A DNA stretch of 46,186 bases, from positions 1-46,186 of the forward strand of contig JAHBMJ010000530.1 of NCBI GenBank assembly GCA_018398765.1. Reading direction: 5' to 3'. Shown here piece after piece: positions 1 to 13,335 of the stretch. Each line of letters starts with the position of its first letter. The stretch's first letter is position 1. Source of the DNA: Chromera velia. Taxonomy: Eukaryota > Sar > Chromeraceae. A model generated the notes under the pieces. That model did not search any database and was not told the DNA's origin. It was given only the letters and a program-made list of their open reading frames with translations. The position numbers and the translations under genes were made by a program.

Positions 1-2
1 GG

Positions 3-3000
3 GGGGGGCGTGTGAGATTGGCTCAGGGAGGATCGGGCTCAGGGTGGACTCGGGGGGGGGCAGCAGCCGTTTTGAGCTCCTCCTCTCTCGCGAGCAGGAG
101 CATCGAGTGCCTGCCGCTCCTTTGTTTTTCGTCGTGCGGCTGCGATTCATGCAGCTCGTTGGTAGAGTCAGAGAAGGCAGCACAAAACGTTGGGATTGAG
201 TTGGTGGGAGTCGGCAGGGAAGGGATGGGATCCTTCTTGTGTTCGTGCTCAGACGACGTTTGGACTGTGCTTGTGGGGGCAGTGATTGAGGTTACAGTGC
301 GGTTGTTGGGGGGACCTGGGGGGGGAGGGGCAGGTTCTGTTTCGCGTTCTGCGTCTTTTGGGGTGGACTGTGGAATTGCTACCAGCGTCTATCGTATCTG
401 TCTGAGTCAGTCTCCATCTGTCTCGTGGTCGACTTATCCGACCGCCATGCGTTTTTTCCTGTCGAGGGCAAAAGATCTTTTTGGATCGGGGGGGGGAGGG
501 ATTGGGGAGCAAGAGATGGTAGAAGATTTGGGGGGAGGGGGGGGGAATTTGGGAGCAAAGTCGCAATTGATCAGCGGGATCGTTCATTTGTTAGCGACTT
601 CCGAAGATGCTCTGATCACCGGTGGGGGGGGGAGCGTGGGGGGGTTACGTCTTTTGAGTGCATCCGTGCGCGTGTCTGCTCTGGTGGCATCGATTCCCTT
701 CTTGTTACCTCTGCTATTTTCTTTTTCACTTTCTGCTGCTCATCTGGAACCCGAGAGAGAGGAATCATTGCGGAGAAAGGGAATGGTGGATGATCCTCCA
801 GTTGATCTCCTGAGGGAGAGTCGTAGTGAGATGGCCTTGCGTTTGTGGCGGTTTGTTGCAGAGGGAATAGAATCGGTAGTTAGAGTTCTAGGTGAACGTG
901 TGGAGGCGGGGGTGGAGGGTGAGGGTGATTTTTCCGGAAGAGCCCTGGAGCAGCTCGAGACGAATGAGCACTCCAGGTTGGGGATTGAGGGCCAATGTAT
1001 GGTATCTGTTCTTTGTCTGTTTGTTCGGTCTCTGAAGGCTCTGTTTGAAGAAGCCAAGAAGGCTATGGAAGCTGTGGAAAGAGATGACATTGGTGTGGAG
1101 ACAGATCAAGATAGAGATGGTCAGAAGGGGGAGATGGAAGGGGTCGGAGAGGTTGGAGACATTTGGATGGGCAGACACTCTTCTGCCTCGGAAGAGTCTG
1201 AGGACTCGAGTGTGGTCGAGCTGATCGGTGGAGATTTCGAGGAAACCTCCGGTAAAGGTCCAAAAGAAAGAGCGGCATTGCGCAAGTCATCCCCAATTCT
1301 GTCTTGTTTTGCTCGACGCGATAGCGTCTCCCCAGCTGATCTTTTGGCTTTGCTTGCCGAATGTTTCCGGCAGCTTGAGAGACATCCGCCCTTGTTCACT
1401 TCCACAGGATTGGTGGATGATCTCCAGTCCTGTCGCAGGCTGAGTCTGCAGCTGTTCTCAGAGAACTGCCGCCTCAAAGCACTCAAGGTTGACTCAGTGC
1501 CCCCCGACTTGTTAAAAGCCCGAAATAACAAGAAAAGCGGGCTGTCGGGGGGAATGCAGAGAGAAATTGCCCCCCTGGCAGAATCTCTGCCGGCTGCACC
1601 AGCGGTGCGAAGGCTGAGCTCTGCCTCCGTCAGTCACGTGTCGATCAGCTCAGGGAGCGTCACACCTGGAGGGGTGGATGGTATGACGAGGAGTAAAGCC
1701 CGGGGGGGAGCGCATGGCGACAGGGGTGTGACAGAAGTGCATGTCGTTGAAGACGAAGACGAAGAAGAGGGGGAGTTGAGGGACAGTGACCTCGACAGTG
1801 ACTTGAGAATCGTGTCGCTTGGGCCATTGCAGTTTCCTTCGCGGGGCGTATGCAGACAGGGGGGGGGGGTTCCGCAAGAAGGGAGGGAGCATTCAGGATC
1901 AGGAACACAGCATGAACAGCTCTCGAGTGACCCTGTGTCGAAGAAAGTGCAATCGATTGAGCAAGGCTCATCCCTCAGTGTAGGCGGACAGAGACAGAAG
2001 AAGGTCGTATCGGATGGGGGGAACGACAGAGAGACAGCATTTGATAGGGGGCAGTCCGGGGAAGGGGCTGGTGGAGATGGACGAAGAAGAAGGTCAGCGG
2101 CAGGGGGCATCTCATTGAGCAGAGGTGAAATCGACAGAAAGCGGGGGGACAATCGTCCCGCCGTGTCCAGCGCTGCCTTTGCTGTTCCTGCACCCGGCGT
2201 GTCTCGGTCTTCTGCAGCCGCAGCCGCAGCAGCAGCCGTCTCTTCTTTGTCAGGGGGAGACAGGGGGGGTACAGGAGGGGGTCCGTCTGGGTCCGTGATT
2301 GGGCCCAAGTCGTCTTCGTCTTCCTCCTCCTCAGTCTCTCTTCCTGCTGCGCTGGTGAGGGCAGCACAGGGCCTCCGGACGGGGGTGGGGGGCAGTCAGC
2401 AGGTTGGCAGTGGAGTTGCAGATGATTCTTTCAAGGAATCCCTTCTGTTGCATGCAGCACAGAGGGCGAATGTGGACCCATCGTCCTTGGTCTCCCTTTC
2501 TGGAAATGGAAAGGGGGGAACAATTGGGGGGGAGCATTTTTCCTCGAGCATGAGCGTGGCTGGTAAATTCAAAAGCCGAAGCGAGGCCCTGGTGTTGGGG
2601 CACCAGTCGGGGTTTGGTGTGAGGCGACGTGCAAATGCGCAGTCGGGGGGAGGGTTTCGTTTCGGGGGTGGAAGAAACGGGGGGGGCGGGAAGGGTTCCT
2701 CTATTATTCAGAGACTGCGAAAGGAAGTGCGCATGGAAAAACAAGGTGGGTCGGTGGGTGGGTGGGTGGGTGGGTGAGTGGGGTTCCAATGTGCGTCTGT
2801 AAACCGATCTCTCGCAGTAATGGAAGAATGTCATAATACTGTAAGGGGAGGCAAAGAATGTCTTTCTTTATCTACGTGCTCGCTCAAAAGCGGTGGGGGC
2901 GTCACTCGAGTCCTTTCCCGTGCAGAAAGATATTTGCATCGATGAAACGTTGGTCCGACTTTTATGGAAGCCTTAGTATCCTTACCAGCCTCAGATCCAT

Positions 3001-6000
3001 TGGTGAGTGATGATGATGATGCAATGACAGAATTTTACTCAACAATTTTTGTTTTTCTCTCTGTCCCCCCGATACTTTTCTCTTCTCTCTTTCTTCCCCC
3101 TTTCCAAACTTTCTGTATTTTCTTTGAATCTTTCTTTTCCTTCGCCACTGTCCTGCAGTTGCTGGAGGACTTGGAGGAGCAGCGTCAGGGGGACAGCCTT
3201 CTGCCTTCCTGGTTGACAGACGTGCACTCGCCAGGCAAAGAGAGAGGGAGAGGGAGAGGGAAGAGAAGGAGAGAGTGTCGAAGGAACATGAGAAGAAACC
3301 TGGCGTCCAAATCCCCCCGCCTGAGCAAGACGCGCTGCATGGACCCCGGGTGGCAGCTGTGCAGAAGGAGAGAGAGAGGGAGAGGGGGAATCGGGTCGGA
3401 GTTACTCTGTTGAACCAGGGGGTGATGCCCTCTCAATTGCGAAATCTTGCATCGACATCGAAACCGGCGGCGGAGTATCACCGTCAGTCTGTCAGTGTCT
3501 CTGTCAGGCCGTCCGTCTGTTCAAGGCTATCATCGTTTTATCCTTCCTCAATTCTCAGTTGATGCGTTCATGTGCAAATAGACCAGAATTGAATACTTTC
3601 ATCCGTCTGGCTTTCGGTCAGTGAGTCAGTCAGTGAGTCGCGCTGGATTGTTCGACTAATCATTCTCTTCTTTTCTCCGCTCGAAGAGACGAGACAGAAT
3701 GGGCTTCTTCTGCCGGCGTGTGCATGCCAGGTGAGATACTCAGATGCCGCCCACATTTGTTTTTTCTTTTCCTTCTCTGCAGAAATGAGCCAGCAGCAGC
3801 GAGCTGAGGCTAGGCGCAACGCCCAGCAGGACGTGGAGCGCATGTTGCTGGAGGTTGTGCACTGGAATCCTTTCTCCCAGTACGCAAAGGAGAGGGATGA
3901 AGAAGAACTCATGCACGGAATCCAGCAGCAGGGGAATGGAGGGGGGGAGCACGGAAAGGGCAGAGGCAAGGAGTTAGATGCGGCACCTTCCCAAGCTGAG
4001 AAGGGTGAGGGGGTGGTCGCGGTGGGAGCGTGTCGGAGAGAGGAGGGGCAGAAGCAGGGGAGGCGGCCATTCGAGAAAGGGAGGATTCCGTCGGAGTTTC
4101 AGAGTCCCGAAGATTTCCGAAAGTCGGTGCTGCAATGCAAAGAAGGTGATGGATGCATCTGCTGCATTTTCCAAGGAGGGTCCAAACAAAAGATACCGAC
4201 TTACACCGTAATTGATGCATCCTTTTGCATGAGAACCAAGAGGTAGTACGTGCATTGGCATGGCATCGGGACCCCTTCTCTTCGTCCTCTCTTTGTCACC
4301 CGTCCTTCTCATCCTTTTTTCTCCACTTTCTTTACTGCCAGCCAGTCATCTTAGAGCCTCGCGCACATCGTTTTTTTTTTTTTTTGCCTGCCGTGTGTGC
4401 ACCTCTCTCTCTATTTCTCTGTCTGTCTGTCTGTCTGTTTGTCTGCAGAGTTTTTGGGCCCCTCGTTCTTGAGGAATGCCGCGCCTCTCTGATCTCCGCG
4501 AGTCTGGAGAGGCGCCTCGAGGGCAGGCGGGTTCGGTTTCTCTCTGTGGAGAGGCACTCCAAGTGGCAAATTGCAGACGTGATGCCTGTCGAGGAACCAA
4601 AAGGGGAACGAGAGACAGACACGACACCTCTACCCATTCCACTGGCTCTTGATCTCTGTCTCCTTCTTCCCGCCCCTCCCTCAACAGCAGCAACAGTGAA
4701 CACAGGAGGAGGAGCAAGGCCGCCGCAAGGGGTTGCAAGGAAGTCGCAGCCTACTCTTCCCATTGAGCGCTCGTTTGCGGAGGAAATTGAGGGTTGCATT
4801 CTCTCCGAACTCTCTCCTCCCTCGTGTGACTTCATTGTTGCCGTTTGTGATTCTGACAAGGGGCCTTACGAGGCCGTTTCAGAGGGTCTGAGGGGGGGAG
4901 GGGGGGGGGTGGCTGGAGACGGCAGCCGTCGAAGGGCTCCCCAGCGTCTCCGCCTCCGTTTCCTCGACACCCCGTTGGTGTTGTCACACAGCAGAGGCAG
5001 CAACCAGCAGAGGCACGGAGGAAACCTGCCTCGAGGCGTCATGCAAACTTCTGTGCTTCGGTGCGCAGGGAGTGAGTGGGTTGTTTTTTCGTTGGCCTCT
5101 CTCACGACTGCAGTGAGGGAGTTTCAAGCTTTGTACTTCTCTGGCTTCTCCCCCCTTTTCCACAAACTCCTCAGACCATCCCTCCATCGACCCAAGATGG
5201 AAGCAGATTATGAGAAGACCGCACAGAAACAGAGGGAGAAAGAAGCGTGCCTTGCAGCAGCTGTTTCCTCCACAGTAGTTGTTCCAAGAGATCCCTGGGA
5301 CACAGTGTTTGACGCCCAGTCGCTCAACTCATCGCAGCGCGTGGCTGTGCGCTGGGCCTTCCAATCCCCCTCCGGCATCTCTCTCACCCAGGGCCCCCCA
5401 GGCACAGGAAAGACAAAGACAATCCTCGCAATCATTGCCGTTTTCCTGGGAAGGCTCCGTTCCCTCGATGATGCCGCCGCCACAGCAGCAGGAGCAACGG
5501 CTAAAGCGGGGGAAGGGAAAGGAAATGCTGCTGCAGAGAACAGAAGCCGCAGCACCAGCAGCAGCAGCAGCGGGGTGCGTCCGACGCGACCCAAGCTCCT
5601 CGTGTGCGCTCCCTCAAATGCGGCGGTGGATGAGCTTGCGTGTCGAATTCTGAGCACCGGCCTCCAGCGTCCTTCGGACTCTGCCCATGGATCTTCTTCT
5701 TCTTCTTCTTCTTCTTTTTCTTCTTCTTCTTCTTCTTCTTTCACCAACCGGGTAGAGACCTTCAGACCCAAATGTGTGCGGGTCGGGGCCCCCCGGCAGA
5801 TCACCCGGGATGAGGTCCGTGCGATCAGTCTTGATTTGCACACGCGAGAAAAAGAAAGGGAGATTTTGGAGGTGCGAAAAGCACCCATTGAGGGGTTGAA
5901 GGCCAAACTTGGTGGTGTCAGGCGACAGCTTGAGGCTGTTGCGGAACAGTTGGAGGCAGCCGAGGCGGGGCGGCAGGGAGGGGGTTGTTTGACGGGGACG

Positions 6001-9000
6001 GATGTCGAAGAGGGGGAGGTGAGAATGTCTGACGAGGACGCAGCTGAGTCTGCGCAGTCGTTGAGAGCCCAAAAGAAAGAACTGACTGTTGAGAAAAAGA
6101 AACTGCAGGAGTCCCTGCAAAACCTTCAGGCAACCCTGAAAGAAGATGAGGGGAGAGCGGAGATTTCCAAAAAAGCGAAACAGATTCTGTTGATGGAGGC
6201 AGATTTGATCTTTGCAACTCTATCCGGTGCCGGGTCTGAAGTCCTCTGGGGGCCCGGGGCTCCGCGCATCGCCGCCGCAATTGTGGACGAGGCAGCTCAG
6301 GCCGTTGAGTTGTCCACCCTCATTCCTCTGAGGCACGGAATTCGCGCGTTGGTGCTTGTGGGGGACCCACAGCAGCTTCCAGCAACGGTTCTTTCGAAAG
6401 AGAACCGTGCAGCTGGATACGATCGCTCGCTTTTTCGTCGTCTGGAGGAAGCCGGCGTTCCTGTCCACATGCTCTCCAAACAGTATCGCATGAGACCGAA
6501 AATTTCTGCTTTCCCCAGAGCCTTCTTCTATGAGGGCAAGCTCGAAGACGCGGAGGAAACACAAACACGAGGGGTTCTCGGCTTGTTTGGGGCACCGGGG
6601 GGGATTTTTGGTGAGCTCCGTTTTTTCAATCTTGTTGCAGCCGAGAGACGCGGTCGTTCTCTTTCTGTCTCAAACGATGCAGAGGCTGAGTTTGTCGCCC
6701 GCCTCGTGTCAGCTCTGTCAACTCTCCCTTTGTCTGTCACAGGAATAGCACTCACGGACATTGTTGTGTTGACGCCTTACAGAGAGCAGGCGAATTTGAT
6801 TCGAAGGAAGCTCGTTTCAGTGTGCGGGTGTGCCGGTGACGCCGTTGACATCTGTACAGTCGATTCGTTCCAAGGCAGAGAGAGGAAGTGCGTGATCTTC
6901 AGCTGCGTCCGGTCGTCACTTGCTGCGGCCAGAGCTGCACAAGAGAGGCGGGCTGAGGCAGTTGCTGCTGATAGGTTGATGTCTTCTCTAGGTGGCTGGG
7001 GGAGTTTTGAAAGTCCGATAGCACACAGACAGACTTCCTCGTCCTCTTCTGGTCGGCATATGTCCTTGAGTTCTGTCTCGAGGGGACTCCCTTCTTTCCT
7101 CTTTGACAGCGGTGTGCGTGGAAGAAAGGGAAATGAGAGGGAGAAGGAGGGAAGGGGGGACACGTCACTCCAGTCCCAACAACAACAACCAGACTCCCAA
7201 AACCCCAAACTCCGCAGCCTCAACCGTTGCCCCACTGCCTCCACCCCCGCAAGGCTCACGTCCCACGGGGAGGGCAACAGGGGGGCAACGGGGCAGGCTG
7301 TCTCAGCCTCAGCCTCGGTCAGCCCCCTGACAACAGTGTGCAGGGGCAGGTCGGGACGCACGGTGAGTTCCTCGGGGGCCTTTTCTTCCGCGGAAGCAAA
7401 GATGATGCAGTCGCGGCAGGAGCAGCAGAGCCTGGGTTTCCTTGCAGACACGCGGAGATTGAATGTGGCAGTCACGCGGGCACGGGATGCGTTATGGGTC
7501 GTAGGCAGCAGCCCTGTGCTGGTCAGTCACCGTGCGTTCAAGAAACTGATTGCGTACGCAAAATATGTGGGGGGATTCGTTGACGTTGCCTCGTGGGCAG
7601 CGTCCGGCCCGCAGCGTGGTCCTGGGCCACGGGATTCGGCTGCCTTGTCTGAGAAAGCCCAGGTAGCTTCCTTCTGGAGGAGTGCGAATATCCGTCTGAA
7701 GGAATGGGAGAAGTCCCCCGAAGTGCAGCAGCAGCAGCAGCAGGAGAAAGAGGAGAGAGAGTTGGTAAACAAAAAACCGCGTGAAGGTTCTTCGGTCAGA
7801 GAGAGGGCAGGGGAGGACGGGAGGGAGAACAAGAGGCCATCTGCTGCTGTTGGATCTCAGAAAGATCTGCAGGAAGGGGTACGCGTCGATTTGAAGAGGA
7901 AAAGGAAGATTCCAGAGGGGGGGGAGACAGAGAGATTTGAAGGGACGCTCCCCCCAGAGAGGGAGCACAGGAAGGAGAAGGCTCCTCTTTTTGTTCAGGG
8001 ACAGGGGAAGGGGGAGGGGAAGGGGAATGGGAAGGAAGCTCTTGAGTCTGTGGGACAGAAACGGCCTTTTCCGTTTTCGTCTGTCGATCCCCCTGCTGCT
8101 GGGGGGACTCTTCCTCCTCGGGATATCCGGGAGGGTCAGGTTGATCGGGCACAGAGGGATAGACATGAGGGGGGCCTGGGGAGCCCTGGGGGTAAACAGA
8201 ATCATGCCGTGGGTTCTTTGGCTCTTGAAAGGGAGCGAAAAAAAGTTAAGCTCCTGCCCTCTTCAGATATCTCTCAGTCTGATTTGCAAGCTTCTTCTTC
8301 TTCCTCCTCCTCCTCTCTGCCTCGCATGGGAGAAAGAGGGGTTAGTGCAGCAGGTGGGGGAGCAGTTATGCCTGCACGACCAAACGCAGAGAGGCGGCGC
8401 ACAAAGCTGGTGCCTCCCCGTGTACCTAATGTTGGGGGTCCCCTTTCTCTTCGTGGAATCCCGCCGCCCCCCCTTTCTGGTGCGAGTGTGCCCGCAACCT
8501 CTTCGAGGCTAGTCAGCAGCAGGCGTGGCGCAGAAGGGGTCAGAGAAACGACAAGCGAGGGCCTTTCTGCCGAAATTCGACCGTCAGCTCATTCGCATCA
8601 TCCACATGCACCCGCTCCAGCAGTGCAGATGCAAGGGGCGCAAACGAAGAAGAGAGGGAGAGACGCAGATCCACGAGCTCGTCCTACGGCTACTGCTGCT
8701 ATTGCGGCTGCAGCTGCTGTCGATTTTTCGTCTTTTGCTTTCTCTTCCTCTCCCCCCTCATCCGCGTCAGTCTTCCACTCACAATCGCACTCTCAATCTC
8801 AGTCCTTTCCCCAAAGCCTCCCCGCCCCCGTGCGTCCACGTTCACAGAGAGATGGAGAACAGATACAGAGGGAGAGAGGCAACCAGCATCCAGGGCAAGT
8901 TGCTGCAGGGGCTGCCGCCACCGGCGGAGAAAGAGAAGCAGGCAGAGGGGGAAGGGAGGAGAGGCGAAAAGTCAAACTGATAGGGGCCTCGCGACCCCCA

Positions 9001-9309
9001 TCGCTCCCTTTTCCCCTTTCTGCACAAGGACAAAGCCGCCCTCCCAATCACGGGGGGTCGGTCACTTCCATACCCCCTCAAAGGCGACAGCGGGTAACAC
9101 AAGGGGACCCAACTCCGATCACCCAAACGCAAATACAAGCACAAGCACACACGCGCGCCCGTGCTGCTGTTTCTCATCCGCCCCCTGTCACAGGGTCCTC
9201 CTCGAGTCACTCTCAGGGCAGACCCCCAAGTCGTGCTGCTGAGGCTCTCTCTGAAAGACCATCTCAGACCGCGCAACCACCAGAGCGTCCCTTTCGACGC
9301 CCCTCATAA
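3..9309 (+). CDS. Sen1/senataxin-like superfamily 1 RNA:DNA helicase, 5' end open
   Basis: ATP-dependent nuclear helicase of the Sen1/senataxin (Upf1-like) family, which unwinds RNA:DNA hybrids and helps terminate Pol II transcription. The proposed exons are 3-2773, 2926-3002, 3159-3474, 3687-3730, 3783-4145 and 4451-9309. All junctions are GT-AG and all phases agree, giving about 2,800 residues, close to human senataxin in length. The frame is open to the left edge, so the true start may lie outside. Helicase motifs seen: I GPPGTGKT (5392-5415), II DEAAQ (6286-6300), III GDPQQLP (6361-6381), YRMRP (6484-6498), V VDSFQGRE (6859-6882), VI RRLNVAVTRAR (7453-7485). FGPLVLEECRASL just after the last splice site is the usual Sen1 entry segment. 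The N-terminal 1,000 and C-terminal 600 residues are Gly/Ser/Glu/Arg-rich and probably disordered. About 170 low-complexity residues separate motifs V and VI. Exons 2-4 are the least certain, and exon 1 could belong to a separate gene. Confidence 0.85.
5694..5742 (+). repeat. Coding (TTC/TCT)n microsatellite
   Basis: A run of TCT/TTC triplets inside the helicase exon encodes a poly-serine tract just after motif Ia. It stays in frame and falls between conserved blocks, so it is probably a tolerated linker expansion. The antisense frame reads as poly-glutamate and is not a gene. Confidence 0.9.
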
Positions 9310-10000
9310 CTTCTATTCATGCTGAAATGAACTCAAATCCTTGCTCAAATCACGATGAATGCTGTCTGACACAGGGGTTCACCCGCTTTATAGGCAGAGC
9401 TAGAGGCAGAGTGGGTAAGCGCAGGATTCCGCACAAGATTCAGTGTCGACATGCAGTGTGACTCGGAGTCAAGTTTTGCTCAGTCAACGTCTTACAGTGG
9501 ATCGCACCGCGGCAGAGCAACCATAAATATTAATTCTTTGATAAATCTAGTGATAAATCTTATCATAAACCAATCGATGCAATTGTGTTAGTCTATATTA
9601 TACAGATTTATAAAAAAACTAATACCTGAAGGATATGATAGGATTAATTAGGATTAATGTCTGGAGGATTGGTCTCTTACTCCCATGGCGACTCATTGGC
9701 GAGCGTTGGACGTACAGCCCGGGTGTACGTAATCAAGTCTATAATAATGAGTCTAATATTACAAAAACTTTTTATTGTATTTAATAATTATCATGATCAT
9801 CATCATATCATTATGTGATCTTATAGATGCGATTATCACAAATTCATATATGTATATACACATACTCACTACCCGTATTTAGACGTGTGTTATCATCTAG
9901 ACTATCCTGTGTTTAGATCATGTCAGATCATGCTATATTTAAAAGGCTAATTTTTTAAACAGGCTCATAAAAGCTTAACCTCCTCAAAACTTAGTACTTC
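9310..10000. other. AT-rich intergenic island, no gene seen
   Basis: Base composition drops sharply after the helicase stop codon. From about 9520 the DNA is rich in A and T with stops in all frames. A short palindrome around GCCCGGG lies near 9716-9726. I see no gene, tRNA or complete mobile element. Confidence 0.6.
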
Positions 10001-10055
10001 ATGTTTTTTGTTGTTTCAAAGTTGCCTTAGCTTGCGCAGAAGCACTCTCTCTCTT

Positions 10056-10058
<3 letters not shown>

Positions 10059-10099
<41 letters not shown>
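10059..10099. repeat. (CT)n microsatellite
   Basis: About twenty uninterrupted CT units at the edge of the AT-rich island, downstream of the SSB gene. A second (TC)n tract lies at 10478-10520. Confidence 0.95.
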
Positions 10100-10101
<2 letters not shown>

Positions 10102-10473
10102 GAGCCTCTCTTTCTCTTTCACACTCACACATACAGAGTATTACAGACATAATCCTAGACACGGACTCTATGTGTGTGTTTGTGCTAGTTGGTGCATAAA
10201 CACTCGACTACCTCTCTTCTTTCGGACTCTTTCTCTCACCCGCTCTCGATCTCCTTCTGTCACTACCAACCACCTAGCTGTACAAGAAGGAGATTCATTC
10301 TCCCCTAGCTTTGACACGCCGCGATTCCCAATCAGTCGATCAGTCAGTCACTGCAGTTATTTCGATCGATCCGTCCTTTTGCATTTCATGCCATTCCTAG
10401 CTGACAACAGTGCAGTGAGACAGCGGAAGGAAGATGTCGGTATGGCAATCACGAAGAAGCGTCAGCATTTGAA

Positions 10474-10510
<37 letters not shown>

Positions 10511-10697
10511 TCTCTCTCTTTCTGCCTTTCTGTTACGGCCGCTGCTGTCACATCTCAAAACAGCATCCACTGCATGCACTTGCCCCTTCCCCAATTGTCA
10601 AAACAACGAACGCGAATCATTTAATAATCACAATCAAAGAAGCAGTATTGTCGCTCCCTCTCCATGCCACTCAAATGACTCCATGCACCCTGCCGCC

Positions 10698-10992
10698 TCA
10701 ACGTCTCCTCTGCCCCTGCCCAGACGCAGCCGCTCCATAAATTCCCTTCCCATACCCGTATCCCCCTGCTGAGCCCTTTGCCTGAGCCGGAGAGAACGAA
10801 CCTCCACCGGGCGCTCCTCTTCCTGTCACTGCACCGTAAGGAGCAGAGGAAGAGGGGGGAACCGAGTTCATCTGCATGGACGACTGCACTCCGAAGCCGC
10901 CCCCTGCAGAGGTCGCGGTGCCTCCGAGACTCTCGTACGCCTGCAAGCAAACAGTTGTTCGTTCAATGTCCATGCACACACACACACACACA

Positions 10993-11024
<32 letters not shown>

Positions 11025-11276
11025 CATGTGCATATGTACACAAAAAAAAACCTCCGCAATCACATCACGTATTCATTCACTCCCTCACTGACACAACACT
11101 CTCTCTCTCTCTCACGCACGCATACACGCTCTCTCTCTCTCACACACACCCACAGAGAGAGAGAGAGAGAGAGAGAGAGACCACTCTCGATTTCTATCTG
11201 TCCCTCACACACGCACACTCACAAGAGACTACAAAGGGGGTAGAAAACCTCACTCTCTCTTAGACTGCAAGTCTTT

Positions 11277-11320
<44 letters not shown>

Positions 11321-13285
11321 AACTCACACTTGCTCCCTGTGTTGCCCCCCCATAGAAGGATGATGTGTCCCCTGCGCCCCCCGTGGAAGAAGAGGGAGGG
11401 ACGTCTGCCTTGTCAAGAAGAATCAGCTCTCCTCTGTACTTAGGGAGAACAACCTCAGTGGAGAAACGTTCAGTGCCTGCACGCATGGCGGTCTTGTGTT
11501 GCGGTGTTGCAAGTGAGTGTGTTACACAGTGAATGAATCAGGTACCCTCACTCCCCAGCCAGTGCTGGACTCAATTAGGGCGTCATCGAGTCCATTTTCG
11601 TCTCAATCTTTTAACGGCTGTGAACAAGGAGAGGTGCAAATGGACGTTTTTCATGTCCTTAGTGAGGACGAAAGCTGGGAAGAAAAAAGGAAGAGTAACA
11701 ACTCGGAGAGAGGAAGAGAGGAAGGAAGACAGGGCGGAGTAGGGGAAGAAAGAGAGAGAGGGGGAAGGAGAAAGAAAGAGAAGAAGAGAAAGAAAGCGAA
11801 AGATCCAGACCAAACAAACGAGTCTTCAACTCACCGTCTTGCCCAACCCATTTTCGAGTCTGAAGACTTCCCTCCACATACAATTTCTTTCCCTTCCTGC
11901 AAGCAGATAGATGATCTTTTTTCAAGTCAAACGCTTTCTTGACACCAAAGAATTGCTTTCACATCCTTCGCTTCTCCCCCCCTGCCTCCCATCCCTCCCT
12001 CCGTCCTTTCTTTCTTCGTCGCTCACGACAGTGTTCGAATGCGGCTCTTTTCCGTCGCCCTTTTGCTGCCTTTTGCGCATGGCCAACTTTTCCCCCTTTT
12101 ACACATGTGCGTGTACACATCACGTACGCATCTTGTGTGTAGACTCATCATGCGTCCATGGACCTGTGCAGGCCCACCTTGCGTATTTCTCCACGATGTT
12201 CACCAACGCATGCATTTTCTTTCAAGTATGAAGAATTCTGTATGAAAGAAAATGCACACACCTTGCGTATTTCTCCACGATGTCCACCAACGCCTGGTCG
12301 AAGACGACCACGCGGTGCCATTCCGTTTTACTCCGCACATCCCCCGTCGACTGCAGCACTATGCAGGAAGGCAGGCAGGTCTTCTCATCAATCAGTGTGT
12401 CCATCTGTCCATCGGTCTGCTTGTTTTTTCAGACAAAAGCCAGTTTCTATTTTTTTGATTGAAAGCGGGATGATCCAGAGAAGAAACACTTTTTGAAGGA
12501 AGGACGCAGTACCAGCTAGGTGAAACCAGACCATTGATGTGAATTGTTACGATGCTGGAGAAAAGAAAAGTTCTTTCATGTCTCGTGTGAATGGGAATAA
12601 AATCTCTTTGACTTTGCAACTGCACAACGAACCCCGGACCGAGCTAGGAATGAGGCTTTGGTGACACTCGAGTCGATGGAGGACGAGAGTGAGTCTGCAT
12701 GAAAGAAGAGGCGTTCTGATTGAATTGACGCACGCATCCCAAGCATGTATGTACGCACCTTGTCCTTCCAAGTTTCCGATGTGGCTAAATTGAGAGACGC
12801 CATTCTCTCTCCGGAGGACATCACGCGCACCTGCATGGAAGACACCAGAAAGCAAACAACATGAAGAAGCAGAGGGAGCAGAGCAATGAAAACGAAGATT
12901 CATTCACACTCTCTCCAGGACGGATCGACATGCGAGACAAAGGGAGCGACGCCAATCCCTTCTCTGAATCAAATGAAGAGATTCAAAGCTCAACACGCTG
13001 ACGATAGCCGCATTTCCTCTCTTCTTCATGTTCCTCACTCATTCATCTGTGCATCATTCGGTCCCCTCGCTCGCTCTGCTTTTAGTGTTGGTGCCCCTCT
13101 CCATTCCTGCCTATCTGTCCCTCTGTGTGCCTGTCTGTGTGCTGTCTATTGTGTTCATGAAGAAAAGAAGGGAGAAGAAGAAACATATGGTCTGTCTGTC
13201 TGTCCGTCTGTCTGCCTGCCTGCCTGCCTGCCTGTCTGCAGAGACAGTTAGAAAATTTAGTCCGTCTCCCGTGTGTGTGTGTGTG

Positions 13286-13335
<50 letters not shown>

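Noticed and set aside
1-60. Telomere-like G-rich start
   Set aside because: The Gs are an irregular run inside a GC-rich coding frame, with no repeated telomere unit.
1634-2308. Long minus-strand frame of 224 codons
   Set aside because: It is the mirror of the biased GC-rich helicase exon (Ser/Pro-rich antisense) with no motif and no splice support.
5208-5906. Long minus-strand frame of 232 codons with poly-glutamate
   Set aside because: It is antisense to conserved helicase motif I and the poly-Ser TTC repeat; the sense strand carries the real protein.
6777-7475. Minus-strand frame of 232 codons
   Set aside because: It lies antisense to helicase motif V and the low-complexity insertion and shows no protein family features.
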